Shown piece by piece: positions 1 through 10,200 of a stretch of 56,775 nt of DNA. The notes below the pieces were generated by a model. It worked only from the letters and a program-made list of their open reading frames with translations. It had not been told where the DNA came from and did no database searches. Every line of letters starts with the position of its first letter. Position 1 is the first letter of the stretch. Both the position numbers and the translations under genes were made by a program. The DNA is from Novosphingobium sp. Chol11 (GTDB lineage: Bacteria > Pseudomonadota > Alphaproteobacteria > Sphingomonadales > Sphingomonadaceae). The stretch is taken from positions 1 through 56,775 of the forward strand of contig CAMDQO010000016.1 of NCBI GenBank assembly GCA_945906105.1, read 5' to 3'.

Positions 1-146
1 CTTCGATCGTCAGATAACCGAGCTCAAAGTCCGTGCTGCAATCCTCAATCGCTTCTCGCAAATAGGCACACCCAATACCGTTCGTGTTGGGTAGTAATCC
101 TAAATAAAGGATGGTTCAGGCCCGCGCGGAGTTATGCAACAAAGCC
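1..146 (+). mobile_element. 3' end of an IS5-family (IS903-like) insertion sequence, left boundary
   Basis: This is the terminal ~146 bp of an insertion sequence whose body lies to the left of the window. The outer 18 bp (129-146), read inward from the IS tip, are GGCTTTGTTGCATAACTC, very close to the known IS903 terminal repeat GGCTTTGTTGAATAAATC. A transposase C-terminus reads into the window and stops at 94. Bases 1-148 are the exact reverse complement of 56628-56775, so the same element also bounds the right end. The IS5/IS903 assignment rests on the terminal repeat and the protein tail only; the catalytic DDE region is outside the window. Confidence 0.85.
2..94 (+). CDS. IS903-like transposase, C-terminal 30 residues (partial)
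   Basis: Partial reading frame open at the left edge, ending at TAG 92-94. The last residues read NRFSQIGTPNTVRVG, similar to the C-termini of IS5-family transposases (an LNR..LG.P....V pattern). The stop lies 52 bp from the IS tip, the usual geometry for an IS with one transposase gene. The catalytic domain is not in the window. The identical fragment occurs on the minus strand at the right edge. Confidence 0.7.
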   Translation, partial: FDRQITELKVRAAILNRFSQIGTPNTVRVG

Positions 147-1171
147 GTGCGCGGGCAAACAAGGTCTCGATCTCGCCCCACGGCCCCTTGCGGCGCATGG
201 TGGACATTGCCGCCGCCAAGCTCGACCAGATCAATCTGCGGCCCAAGGCGAGCAAGAACGTCAAGCATCATTATGATCTGACCCGCCAGTTCTACGAGCT
301 GTTCCTCGATGAGAACCGGATTTACTCGATGGGCTATTACCGCCAGCCCGATGCGACGCTGGAGCGCGCCCAGCTGGACAAACTGGCGCTGATCGCCGCC
401 AAGCTGCGGCTGGAACCCGGCAAGAGTGCAGGCATGCGCGTGTTGGACATCGGCTGCGGCTGGGGCGGTCTGGCGCTCTATCTCCACCGCCATTTCGGCT
501 GCGAAGTTCTGGGCGTGAGCCTCGCGCCCGATCAGGTGCGGTTTGCGCAGGAAAGCTCCGCTGCGGCTGGCGTGTCAGACAAGGTCAAGTTCGAGCTGAT
601 CGATTACCGCGATGTCACCGGGCAGTTCGACCGGATCACCAGCGTCGGCATGATCGAGCACGTCGGCGCAATGCATTACAAAGAATATTTCACCAAGACG
701 CACGATCTGTTGGCAGAAAACGGCATCATGCTGACCCACACCATCGGCCGCGCCGGACCTCCGGGCCGGACTGATAAGTGGACGCGCAAATACATCTTCC
801 CCGGCGGCTTCGTGCCTTCGCTCAGCCATCTGGTGGACGCGCTGGAGCATACCGGGTGGGCGGTGTCCGATTTCGAGGAGCTGCGCACGCACTATGCCCT
901 GACGCTGGCCGAATGGTACCGCCGCACAACCCTGCACGAAGCGGAAATCACCGCACTGTATGACGCGCGGATGTTCCGCATGTGGCAGTTCTACCTCGCT
1001 GGATTCGAAAGCAGCTTCCGCTATGGCGAACTGGTCAATTTCCACATCCAGTCAGTCAAACGGAAGGACGCAGTGCCGATGACGCGCGATTACATCAGCG
1101 CAGAAACCGCGCGGCTATCAGCGCTCGATGCGGAGCCGGTGTGGCATTTGGAGAGGGGGGCGGCGGAGTAG
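134..1171 (+). pseudogene. cfa: Cyclopropane-fatty-acyl-phospholipid synthase, 5'-truncated by the IS
   Basis: CFA synthases methylate membrane phospholipid double bonds with S-adenosylmethionine. The 345-residue frame keeps the whole methyltransferase half: the HHYDL region near residue 45, the SAM motif VLDIGCGWGGLAL, and the C-terminal YAxTLxxWYRR region. Family members usually have about 100 or more additional residues at the N-terminus, forming a lipid-binding domain, which are missing. The open frame begins at an ATG inside the IS terminal repeat (134-136), and residues 1-5 are IS-encoded. The IS therefore inserted into the gene and its end supplies a fortuitous start codon without a good ribosome site. 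Activity is doubtful. Confidence 0.85.
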
Positions 1172-1180
1172 CTTTGCGCT

Positions 1181-2260
1181 CTACCCGTCGCAATCGCTCC
1201 AGTAATCCTTGTTGGTCGTGCAGCTGCGCAAGCCCGAATAGTGGTTGGTGACGCAGACTGTCTTCATCGGGCAGGCCTTGTAAACGCGCGGCTGGTATTG
1301 CGGCGGGGCCTTGGGCTTGGAAAAGATGCCGACAACTTTCTGGCGCAAGGGCACCATCTGCCCGCGGATCGTGGCATCACCCTGGGCGATGGCCTTGTCC
1401 ATCCAATAGAGGATTTCGTCCTCATGGGCCTTCGGGTTTTTGCTTTGCAACAGTGACGATGCCGCCATCACCGCGCCGTAAGCCTCGCCCTGATCGGCAA
1501 CCTTGCGCGACAGGCGATAGGCAAGGTCCCAGTCCTGTTTGACCTTGCCATCGTTCATCACGCTCCACGCCATGATCGCGGCATACATATGGCCTTGCTC
1601 AGCCGCGTGCTGAAAGGCAGCGAAGGCCTTTTTCGGATCCTTCTTTGTCCCGATCCCGTCCATCATATAAAGCCCCGAGCGGAATATCGCATCAAGATGT
1701 CCAGCAGTGGCCGCCTGCTCGATCCGTTTCCAGCCATCCTTGTGGTTTTTGGTGCCGTCAATCAGTCCCGAAGAATAGAGCGTACCGATGACATAAGTCG
1801 CCGCCGGATCGCCCAGATCAGCCGCTTTGCGCGCCAGCGGAACCCCGTCCATCGGCGCAACGTCAGCGAATTTTCCAGCCATATAGGAAAAGGAGAGCTC
1901 GCTGAACGCCGCCGGATCGTTCTGCTGATCGGCGAACAGCTTGGCGCTGGCCCGGCCTTGCGGTGTCATCAGCAGTCTGTTGACCGAGAGGTTTTTCAGC
2001 TCATCAGGCATCTGCGGGCACGGCTTGCGATCAGTTGCTGCGGCCTCATGCGCCTTTGCCCAAGCGTCCACCGCCGGTGACACGGTCCATTTGCGGTTGC
2101 GGCGTTCGGCGACAGCGTCATAGCCCAGATGGCAATTCGTCCGCTGGTGATATTCCTTGCGCGGATCGGGCATGGAACTGTTAGCGCCCTGCGAGGCAAC
2201 TTGCGCCCCCATCAAGCCTGATACGAGGGCGATAGCGGCAAAAATCACAGGTTTACGCAT
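1181..2260 (-). CDS. Secreted Sel1-like repeat protein
   Basis: 359 residues. The start at 2260 is chosen because AGGAGG lies 7 bases upstream and the protein then begins with a clean signal peptide (MRKPVIFAAIALVSGLMG). The middle carries alpha-helical Sel1/TPR-like repeats of about 36 residues (for example A.L.G...A.Y..G.LY.SG and the A.F...A..GH..A repeat). Such repeats mediate protein-protein contacts. The last 30 residues are Cys-rich (CPMKTVCVTNHYSGLRSC, then C near the end) and may be disulfide-bonded in the periplasm. The specific partner is unknown. It stands alone, convergent with the truncated cfa. A 13-bp tandem repeat lies just upstream. Confidence 0.75.
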   Translation of the reverse strand: MRKPVIFAAIALVSGLMGAQVASQGANSSMPDPRKEYHQRTNCHLGYDAVAERRNRKWTVSPAVDAWAKAHEAAATDRKPCPQMPDELKNLSVNRLLMTPQGRASAKLFADQQNDPAAFSELSFSYMAGKFADVAPMDGVPLARKAADLGDPAATYVIGTLYSSGLIDGTKNHKDGWKRIEQAATAGHLDAIFRSGLYMMDGIGTKKDPKKAFAAFQHAAEQGHMYAAIMAWSVMNDGKVKQDWDLAYRLSRKVADQGEAYGAVMAASSLLQSKNPKAHEDEILYWMDKAIAQGDATIRGQMVPLRQKVVGIFSKPKAPPQYQPRVYKACPMKTVCVTNHYSGLRSCTTNKDYWSDCDG

Positions 2261-2323
2261 GGCTGGTCCTCCTTGCCTGAACAGCATACCGCCGAAATAT
2301 TCCGATGCATAATGACAAAACCT

Positions 2324-2360
2324 GTCATGGTGCCCGGTCATGGTGCCCAGTCATGGTGGG
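2324..2360. repeat. Tandem repeat, 13-bp unit, about 2.8 copies
   Basis: Three head-to-tail copies of GTCATGGTGCCCR sit between the DUF1801 gene and the Sel1 gene, both on the minus strand. They lie 64-100 bp upstream of the Sel1 start, in the likely promoter region. They could be a binding site for a regulator or simple slippage; the sequence does not decide. Confidence 0.8.
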
Positions 2361-2364
2361 TGCG

Positions 2365-2793
2365 CTATTTCGGATAGCGTTCATTCATGAGCTGCCAACT
2401 GAGCGCCACCAGCCGTTCCAGCGCCGCCAGATCAACATCCACCAGCCGCTTGATATACAAACAAGCCTTGCCCCGGCTATGCTTGCCGAGCCTTGCGTAA
2501 AGCCCCTCTGCCTCAGCCTCCTCGTCGCCCGCCAGATAGAGCACCAGAGCCGCCTTCCTCGGGCTGAATCCCGCCCGGCAGCTCGTCCCTTCCCGGCCGC
2601 TCTCATATTTGTAGTCATAAGAACCATAGCCAATGATGCTCGGCCCCCACATCCTTGGCTCCAGCCCTGTGACCCGGCGGTGCATGGCATCGATCACCTC
2701 CGCCTCATCACGCCGCCGCATATCGGGAACCGCCGCGATGAACTCCGCCACGCTCACATCGGTTGCCTTGGTCTTCACTTCAGCCTTGGCCAT
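2365..2793 (-). CDS. DUF1801 (YdhG-like) domain protein
   Basis: 142 residues from an ATG preceded by GAGGAGG (8 bases upstream). The protein resembles the DUF1801 family: an N-terminal helix with VAEFIAAVPDMRRRDEA, the central WGPSIIGYGSYDYKYESGR segment, and a C-terminal YIKRLVDVDLAALERLV helix. The family has a SufE/YdhG-like fold and no firmly established biochemical role. It is divergent from argG, with which it shares an 85-bp promoter region. Confidence 0.8.
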   Translation of the reverse strand: MAKAEVKTKATDVSVAEFIAAVPDMRRRDEAEVIDAMHRRVTGLEPRMWGPSIIGYGSYDYKYESGREGTSCRAGFSPRKAALVLYLAGDEEAEAEGLYARLGKHSRGKACLYIKRLVDVDLAALERLVALSWQLMNERYPK

Positions 2794-2878
2794 TCCCGCC
2801 TCCTCTTGTCGTTTGCCCCCCCTTCGCCTAGGGGCGGGCCGCGTAAAGTGACTCGAATTTTCACGACAGGATATGGCA

Positions 2879-4096
<1,218 letters not shown>

Positions 4097-4100
4097 GGCC

Positions 4101-4244
4101 TCACGCAAAGGCGCGAAGGCGCAAAGATGTTGCACTCAGCCGCAGGCTGCATGACATTCAGATGCTCCGCATAAGGGAAGGCCGCAGTATGAAAGCTGCT
4201 TCGCCGCCAGCATTACCTCTTTGCGCCTTCGCGCCTTTGCGTGA
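4101..4244. repeat. Palindromic repeat, two inverted 26-bp arms
   Basis: The arms at 4101-4126 and 4219-4244 are perfect reverse complements of each other (arm core AAAGGCGCGAAGGCGCAAAG), separated by 92 bp. It lies directly after argG. The low-complexity arms are typical of REP/BIME-like intergenic elements in sphingomonad genomes (from general knowledge, not searched). Transcribed from argG it could fold into a long hairpin protecting or ending the mRNA. Confidence 0.85.
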
Positions 4245-4301
4245 ACCCGAATCTTCTTCGGCACTGCTCCTCAACCAAAGATGTCCACCGCAAGCAGCGA
4301 C

Positions 4302-4334
4302 TTATCCACTGCTGCGTGGGCTGCCTGTGGATAA
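4302..4334. promoter_or_regulatory. Pair of inverted DnaA-box-like sites
   Basis: TTATCCACT at 4302-4310 and TGTGGATAA at 4326-4334, the reverse complement of the perfect DnaA box TTATCCACA, face each other 15 bp apart. The left site has one mismatch. They lie upstream of the candidate non-coding RNA. Two boxes are too few to call an origin, and no origin-associated genes are near. They may be a DnaA-responsive regulatory site, a titration site, or chance. Confidence 0.45.
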
Positions 4335-4449
4335 CTTTGCAGAATCCTGTTGCGCGACTCACTTTGTGGGCGCAGCTTCTGGTTATCGGAAGGGCGTTTC
4401 TGACTGGAGAGATCGATGGGAAACCATTGAAATCAAAAGAAAAGTTACA

Positions 4450-5045
4450 ACCTGAAGAGACCGCGGTAAAGCCCGCAGCAGTATCGGAAAACGCGTGCGG
4501 CAAATTCCCCCCGGAATGCGCCAAGCGAACCGCAGATGCCGCGAATGGCGAGCCGAGGGATGACCGCTCTGGCGGGAGTGAAATGACGGGGACTGGCCAA
4601 ATCTTCGGGTAAGGCAAGCGACTGGAATGACAACCCACCATTGCGATCACGGAACCGCCAGACGGAAGGCGACGGTCCGCAAAGCTTGCCTTAGGGCAGC
4701 CCGAGCGACACCCCAGCCCCCGCCTGACGGGACCGGACGCCGCTGAAACGGCGTAGGCACTGGTTGCCGGTCGCGAAAGGCGCAAGCCGGAAGCACCGCT
4801 GGCAGAGCCGGAGCAATAACGAGGACGAAATGCGGATGGTCGCAAGACCGGAAGCATGGCGAAATCGGGCCCGATGTGACGAACATCGCGATGCAAGGCG
4901 TCCTGCGCTCTGCGGAAGGATGTTCGAACAAAGCATCATAGCGGCCAATTGCCCAGGCGAAGTCGGGTAAAGCGACATAACAGAACTTGCGGCGGACAGC
5001 AGGTGAGAGTGGGGCCAGCAGCAATGCTGGCCCCATTTGCGTTTT
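4450..5045 (+). ncRNA. Candidate structured non-coding RNA ending in a canonical terminator
   Basis: About 600 bp with no convincing reading frame on either strand, yet rich in short stable hairpins on the plus strand. Stems seen: 4738-4742 with 4749-4753; a GAAA-containing hairpin near 4772-4782; 4838-4841 with 4846-4849 closed by a GCAA tetraloop; the palindrome ATCGGGCCCGAT (4864-4875); 4873-4877 with 4883-4887; and the final terminator at 5011-5034. It was compared by eye with RNase P RNA, tmRNA, SRP RNA and cobalamin riboswitches; their signature motifs were not found. The 5' end is a guess and no clear promoter was identified. It may be a novel RNA or the remnant of one. Confidence 0.4.
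5011..5045 (+). terminator. Rho-independent terminator
   Basis: A perfect 10-bp stem GGGGCCAGCA / TGCTGGCCCC closed by the tetraloop GCAA, followed by ATTTGCGTTTT. No protein gene ends upstream within 900 bp on the plus strand, so it most likely ends a non-coding transcript. Confidence 0.8.
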
Positions 5046-5295
5046 GGGGGCACTATCCCTGCCACTTGAGGGAGGGAATCGTCAGGAAAATAGTTTCCCG
5101 ATGACACAGGCCAACAAGATTTTGCTTAAAATTGATTGGCCGCAACGCGCCTTTGTAATTTCTCTATACCCCGCTTGCAGCACGGGTGGACGAAGTTTAC
5201 ACTCTTATGAGTTGCAAAATAATATTTTCAATTTCGGCCAAAATTTATAACACAAAGGTCAAAAATGGAGAGCTGGACTAGGGGCGCGCCATCAC
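5046..5295 (+). other. AT-rich intergenic leader before the LuxR-type gene
   Basis: 250 bp without a gene. Composition drops to clearly AT-rich in 5100-5270, suggesting the promoter of the following gene cluster. TTGATTGGCCGCAA at 5132-5145 resembles a half-conserved FNR box (TTGAT, 4 bases, CGCAA), the same variant seen before ompW; this is a weak match. No other feature was recognised. Confidence 0.4.
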
Positions 5296-5820
5296 ATGCG
5301 TGATCAGGGATCTACCCCGGCTGCTGAAAATCCGCTCATCGCTCTTACCATAAAGCAGCGTCAAGTCCTTGATCTACTTATTGAACACAAGACTTCCAAG
5401 GAAATTTCACGGCTCCTAGGCATCTCACCGCATACTGTCGATCAGCGTATTAACCATGCTCGTGCGAAGTTAGGCGCGTCTTCACGTGGGCAAGTTGCCA
5501 GTGAATATCGCCGCCTCATCGGGATATACGAAGAATCGATATATCAGTTTTCCTACATGGCCTCGAATGCGTATCTGGACGATTGCCTGACGCAGAGCGA
5601 CACGGTGGAACCAGAGATTTCAACGTCTCCGGAAAAGCTCATTGGGCAGGAAACTGCAAAAGATGTGCTGAACTATCGCGTCGGTCCCGAGCTGTTCGAA
5701 GGACGTTGGGGCACTTTGGCTAGACTTGGCGCGATTGTCGCCTTGGCCTTGCTTATGGTGGTCTCGGTTCTGGGAGGGATTAGCATCTTTCTCACAGTTT
5801 CCCGTCTCATCGGGAGCTGA
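5296..5820 (+). CDS. LuxR-type HTH protein with a C-terminal membrane anchor
   Basis: 174 residues. Residues ~15-72 form a GerE/LuxR DNA-binding domain (LTIKQRQVLDLL, then SKEISRLLGISPHTVDQRI and the scaffold helix HARAKLGASSRGQ). There is no receiver or autoinducer domain. After a ~70-residue linker, residues ~140-172 form one strongly hydrophobic helix, so the regulator is probably tethered to the inner membrane with its DNA-binding domain in the cytoplasm. The signal it senses is unknown. It heads a group of four small AT-richer genes on the same strand (5296-7193). Confidence 0.75.
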   Translation: MRDQGSTPAAENPLIALTIKQRQVLDLLIEHKTSKEISRLLGISPHTVDQRINHARAKLGASSRGQVASEYRRLIGIYEESIYQFSYMASNAYLDDCLTQSDTVEPEISTSPEKLIGQETAKDVLNYRVGPELFEGRWGTLARLGAIVALALLMVVSVLGGISIFLTVSRLIGS

Positions 5821-5872
5821 CGACGGGTCGGCAGGTTATTACGTTCATCATATTAGATCGAGAGAACATCAC

Positions 5873-6217
5873 ATGACCATGAATGTCAAAGTAGCCCAAG
5901 TTAGATTGGCCCGCGAAGTTCGTGAGGCAGAATCCGCGCTCAACGATGCGCTTCTCAAGCAGTCAAATTTGTTCACCACCATGCTCACTGCTCGCCGCGA
6001 TACAGGCGTCGGCTGCTTCACGGGGCAGGACGCGTTAATGCGGCTTGCTCACTCTCAGCAGTCGCTGATTACCGCTGGCGGTGACCTTGCTCGCGTGCAT
6101 GGCAAACTTAGCAATATTGGATCAGAAGTCACCGGTGCCGCCGATGACATCCTGTGCCCCCCTGAGCATTTTGGTGCGCCAACAATACCTCATGGCTCCA
6201 ATATTAAGGCGGCCTAG
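5873..6217 (+). CDS. Small helical protein of unknown function
   Basis: 114 residues, starting at ATG 5873 (ATG 5879 is an equally plausible second start). The sequence is mostly predicted helix with heptad-like spacing in residues 5-45 (VRLAREVREAESALNDALLK), suggesting a coiled coil. There is no signal peptide and no family I recognise. It lies 52 bp after the LuxR-type gene and is probably co-transcribed with it. Confidence 0.5.
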   Translation: MTMNVKVAQVRLAREVREAESALNDALLKQSNLFTTMLTARRDTGVGCFTGQDALMRLAHSQQSLITAGGDLARVHGKLSNIGSEVTGAADDILCPPEHFGAPTIPHGSNIKAA

Positions 6218-6253
6218 TCTGGCGAAGTGTAGTATTGAACTATATCAGCAAGT

Positions 6254-6694
6254 ATGATGTATTTGCTCTTCGCAATCGGCATCCTTGGCGTGGGATTGAT
6301 AATCCTGCGCCTTGGAGCCGGGCCGGAAAAGGCAGTCGCACTGGTTATCATTGGTTCGATACTGCTTGATCTTGTCTATCACTCAGCGATTGGCCTCGCC
6401 CGATATGAGACTGTCGATATAGGCCACGCTGCGATAGATTTTCTAGGCTTCACTCTATTTCTAGCCGTAGGTCTTCGTGCCAATCGATTCTGGCCCCTGT
6501 TGTGCTGTGCCATGCAACTGATCACAATCTTTGGTCATATTTCTATGTTGATCGAGAGCGGTGCGATGGGGGCCTATTGGCTAATGACTGCGATCCCACC
6601 TCAAGGTGAGATTATTGTGCTTGTTGCTGGAACAATTGCACATGTCCTGCGGCAGCAGCGGATCGGGCGTTACAGAGACTGGCGCTTGAACTGA
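6254..6694 (+). CDS. Small membrane protein of unknown function
   Basis: 146 residues with about four hydrophobic segments: MMYLLFAIGILGVGLIIL, VALVIIGSILLDLVY, FLGFTLFLAVGL and the stretch WLMTAIPPQGEIIVLVAG. It is therefore an inner-membrane protein. No catalytic motif is visible and no family is recognised. The start has no good ribosome site; ATG 6257 is an alternative. It lies in the same direction as, and close to, its neighbours in the regulator cluster. Confidence 0.55.
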   Translation: MMYLLFAIGILGVGLIILRLGAGPEKAVALVIIGSILLDLVYHSAIGLARYETVDIGHAAIDFLGFTLFLAVGLRANRFWPLLCCAMQLITIFGHISMLIESGAMGAYWLMTAIPPQGEIIVLVAGTIAHVLRQQRIGRYRDWRLN

Positions 6695-6722
6695 TCTAAA
6701 ATTTTAAAGACTGGGGGATGCG

Positions 6723-7193
6723 ATGGCGACCATTACGGCAGCCGGACCGATACAATTGAGCGATCGCCCGACGGGTTTTTTCGACTTGCTTGCAAGGTTC
6801 CTAAAAGATGTCGCTGAAGATGAAGGCGATCGCCTTCTCTTTTCTACCGGATCAGCGGATATGTCAGGTCAGTACAACAGCATGACAAAAGCGAGGGCCG
6901 AATATGACAAAAGACGAAAGCGTGCAAAGCACTTTCCGCAAGGATTATTCGGCGAGCCAGCTTGGGATATGCTGCTTGACCTATTTGTTTCCTGCCAAAA
7001 CGGAACCGAAATTTCTGTCACAAGCGCATGCATAGCTGCCGACGTCCCAGCTACCACTGCCTTGCGTTGGCTTCAGAATCTGGAACTCACTGGGTTTGTT
7101 GAACGCTTTGCAGATGCCAAGGACAAGCGCAGATATATTGTGAGGCTTACCGAGGTTGGATATTCGTCAATGTGTTCATATTTTGATTCATAA
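6723..7193 (+). CDS. Winged-helix (MarR-like) regulator
   Basis: 156 residues, with GGGGGA five bases before the ATG. The C-terminal half (residues ~75-150) has a winged-helix pattern: the DMLLDLFVSCQNGTEISVTSAC helix, the recognition region AADVPATTALRWLQNLELTGFVERF, and a wing rich in DAKDKRRYIVRLT. The N-terminal ~60 residues are not recognisable. The likely role is a transcription factor acting on its own cluster or on stress genes (inference). AT-rich bases follow the stop. Confidence 0.65.
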   Translation: MATITAAGPIQLSDRPTGFFDLLARFLKDVAEDEGDRLLFSTGSADMSGQYNSMTKARAEYDKRRKRAKHFPQGLFGEPAWDMLLDLFVSCQNGTEISVTSACIAADVPATTALRWLQNLELTGFVERFADAKDKRRYIVRLTEVGYSSMCSYFDS

Positions 7194-7264
7194 ATCTTTG
7201 TTAAAAATAGTTATTATACAATAATACTAGGCAGGTATTATATCGCATCACCCTTTTTCTCCCC

Positions 7265-10200
7265 TCACAACCCCAGCAGTGCCGGATCGCCTCCCTGCGC
7301 GGCGATATTCACGCTCACCGCGCGCTCCACGGCGTAGCGGAGCAGCGCGTGCGGGCCGCCCGCTTTAGGGCCGGTGCCGGAGAGGCCCTCGCCGCCGAAG
7401 GGTTGTACGCCGACGACTGCGCCGGTGATCGAGCGGTTGACGTAAGAGTTGCCGGCCGGAACCAGATTCCTGATCCGCGCGGCGAAGCTTTCGAGGCGGC
7501 TGTGAATGCCGAGTGTCAGGCCATAGCCGCGCGCGGCGAGGCGTCTGGCGACCTCGTCCAATTCATCGGGGGCGTAGCGATAGACGTGCAGAATTGGCCC
7601 GAAGACCTCGTGTTCGAGGAAATCGGGGCTGGGCACTTCGGCGAGGACGGGGCCGAAGAAATGGTCGTCCCCGCTGGGCGCAGGCAGCCGGTGGAGGATG
7701 GTCGCCTCGCTTTCCAGCCTCGCGACGTGGCTATCCAGCGCCTGTTTCGCCGCCGCATCGATCACCGGACCGATGTCGGTTGCGGGGCATGATGGATCGC
7801 CCAGCACCAGCGCGTCCATCGCACCGATCAGCGTGGCGATCACCGCGTCAGCACTCTCTTGCGGCAGATAAAGCATGCGCAGGCCCGAGCAGCGCTGGCC
7901 TGCTGAACCGAAGGCGGAGACAATCGCATCGTCGACCAGCTGTTCCTTGAGCGCGGTGGTATCGGCGAACATGCCGTTGAGCCCGCCAGTCTCGGCGATC
8001 AGCGGAATGATCGCGCCGGGGCGGGCGGCGAGTGCGCGATTGATCGACCAGGCGGTGTCAGTGCCGCCGGTAAAGGCGACGCCGTCGATGCCGGGGTGCG
8101 CGGTGAGCAAGGGGCCGACGGTGCCGCCCTCGCCCGGCACCAAGGCCAACACGTCGGCGGGCAGACCGGAGGCGTGGAAAAGCCGCACCGCCTCGGCAGC
8201 AATGCGCGGGGTCTGTTCGGCGGGCTTGGCGAGCACGGCATTACCGGCGGCGAGCGCGGCGGCGATCTGCCCGGTGAAGATGGCGAGCGGGAAATTCCAC
8301 GGGGAAATGCAGACGAATGTCCCGCGCCCGCGCAGTTCGAGCGCGTTGGTTTCACCCACTGGCCCCGGCAGCGGGGTGAGGCCGCAGAACTGCTTTTGGG
8401 CCAGCGCGGCGTAATAGCGGCAGAAGTCCGCCGCCTCCCGCACTTCTGCCACGCCGTCTTCAAGCACCTTGCCCGCCTCGCGCGCCAGCAGCGCAATCAG
8501 CGGGTCGATGTGCGCTTCGAGGCTATCAGCCATAGCGCGCAGCACCGATGCCCGCCCTGCCCCGCCGCGCGCATCCCATGCCGGTTGGGCGAGCTTCGCG
8601 TGAGCGGCGGCGCGGTCGATGTCGTCGGCGCTGACATCGGCTGGGGGAGCGGGATAGTGGACATCAAGCGCCGCGACAGCCAGCGCCATTCGCGCGCGCT
8701 CACTGGTGATCGACAGGTCAATCCCCAGTGAATTGCGCCGCTCGGCCCCGCACATATCCAGCGGCAAGGCAATGCGCGGGTGCGGCCCCGGCGCGGCGGC
8801 AAGCTTGGCCACGGGATCGGCGACCAGCATCTCGGGCGGCACCTCATCATCGAGCAGATCGTGGACGAAGCTGGAATTCGCGCCGTTTTCCAGCAAGCGC
8901 CGCACCAGATAAGGCAGCAGCTCGTCATGCCCGCCAATCGGCGCATAGGCGCGCAAGCGGATCTCGCCCGTCTCTCTACCGGCATCGATAATACGCGCTT
9001 CGCGCTCGGCAGCAGCATAGAGCGCCTCACCCATGCCGTGCAGCCGCTGGTGCTCGATGGCGACCCCGGCATGGCGTGCCATCAGCCGCACGGCAGCGAG
9101 CGAATGGGCATTATGCGTGGCGAATTGCGGATAGAGCAGCGGGCTGGCGGCAATCAAACGGCGGGCGCAGGCGAGGAAGTTGACGTCGGTCGCCGCCTTG
9201 GTGGTGAACACCGGATAGCCGGGCCGCCCGGCCACCTGCGCGCGCTTGATCTCGCTGTCCCAATAGGCACCCTTGACCAGCCGCACCATGATCCGGCGGT
9301 TTGATCGCCTTGCCAGATCCGCCAGACCATCGAGCACCGCCATCGCCCGCTTTTGATAGGCCTGCACCACCACGCCCAGCCCGCGCCAATCGCCCAGCTC
9401 CGGCTCGAAGGCCAGTTTCTCGACCAGTTTGAGCGACAGCACCAGCCGGTCCGCCTCCTCGGCATCGATCGACAGGTTGAGATCGTGGGCGGCGGCCAGA
9501 TGCGCGAGGCGTTTGAGGCGGGGGTAAAGCTCGGCCCACACCCGCGCTTCCTGCACGGCGGCATAGCGCGGGCAAAGCGCAGAGAGTTTGACCGAAATGC
9601 CGTGGCCCTGTTCGGGCATCGCTTGCCCGCGCGCTGCGCCGACTGCGGTGATCGCATCGGCATAGATGCGCTCATAACGGGCGGCATCTTGGGCGGTGCG
9701 CGCGCCTTCACCCAGCATGTCGAATGAGCACAGCGCGCCTTCCTTGGCGGCGCGTTCGAGGCCTTCGGCGATGGTGCGACCGAGCACGAACTGGTTGCCC
9801 ATGATGCCGACTGCGCTGGCGACCGCGCGGCGGATCACCGGTTCGCCCATGCGGCGCGCGAGGCGGTGGACCGCACCGGTGATCTGAGCCGCATCCGCCT
9901 CGGTGGTAAGGATGGAGCGCGACAGCACCAATCCGCGTGTGGCAGCCTCGACCAGCAGATTGCCCGATTTTCCGGTATGCGCCGCCCAGTCGCCTGACAG
10001 GATGCGCTCGGAAATCAGTGCATCGCGGGTTTCGGCATCGGGGGTGCGCAGCAGCGCCTCGGCCAGGCCCATCAGCGCAAGGCCTTCATCGGTATCAAGC
10101 GAATATTCGGCGAGGAAGCCCTCCATCAGCCGCTGCCGTCCGGCATGAGCCCGCGCGCCGATGACCAGCGCGGCGGCTTCGGTGCCGACCTGTCGGCGAT

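Noticed and set aside
4302..4334. Chromosomal or plasmid replication origin
   Set aside because: Only two DnaA-like boxes, no adjacent origin genes, no clear AT-rich unwinding element next to them.
4213..4896. 227-codon open frame on the minus strand across the gene-free region
   Set aside because: Composition is Ser/Arg/Pro/Cys-rich without domain pattern, and it includes the translated palindromic repeat; no ribosome site.
4690..5040. RNase P RNA, tmRNA or SRP RNA
   Set aside because: The RNase P core GAGGAAAGUCC, a tRNA-like T-arm with tag frame, and the SRP GGAAG/GCAG core were not found.
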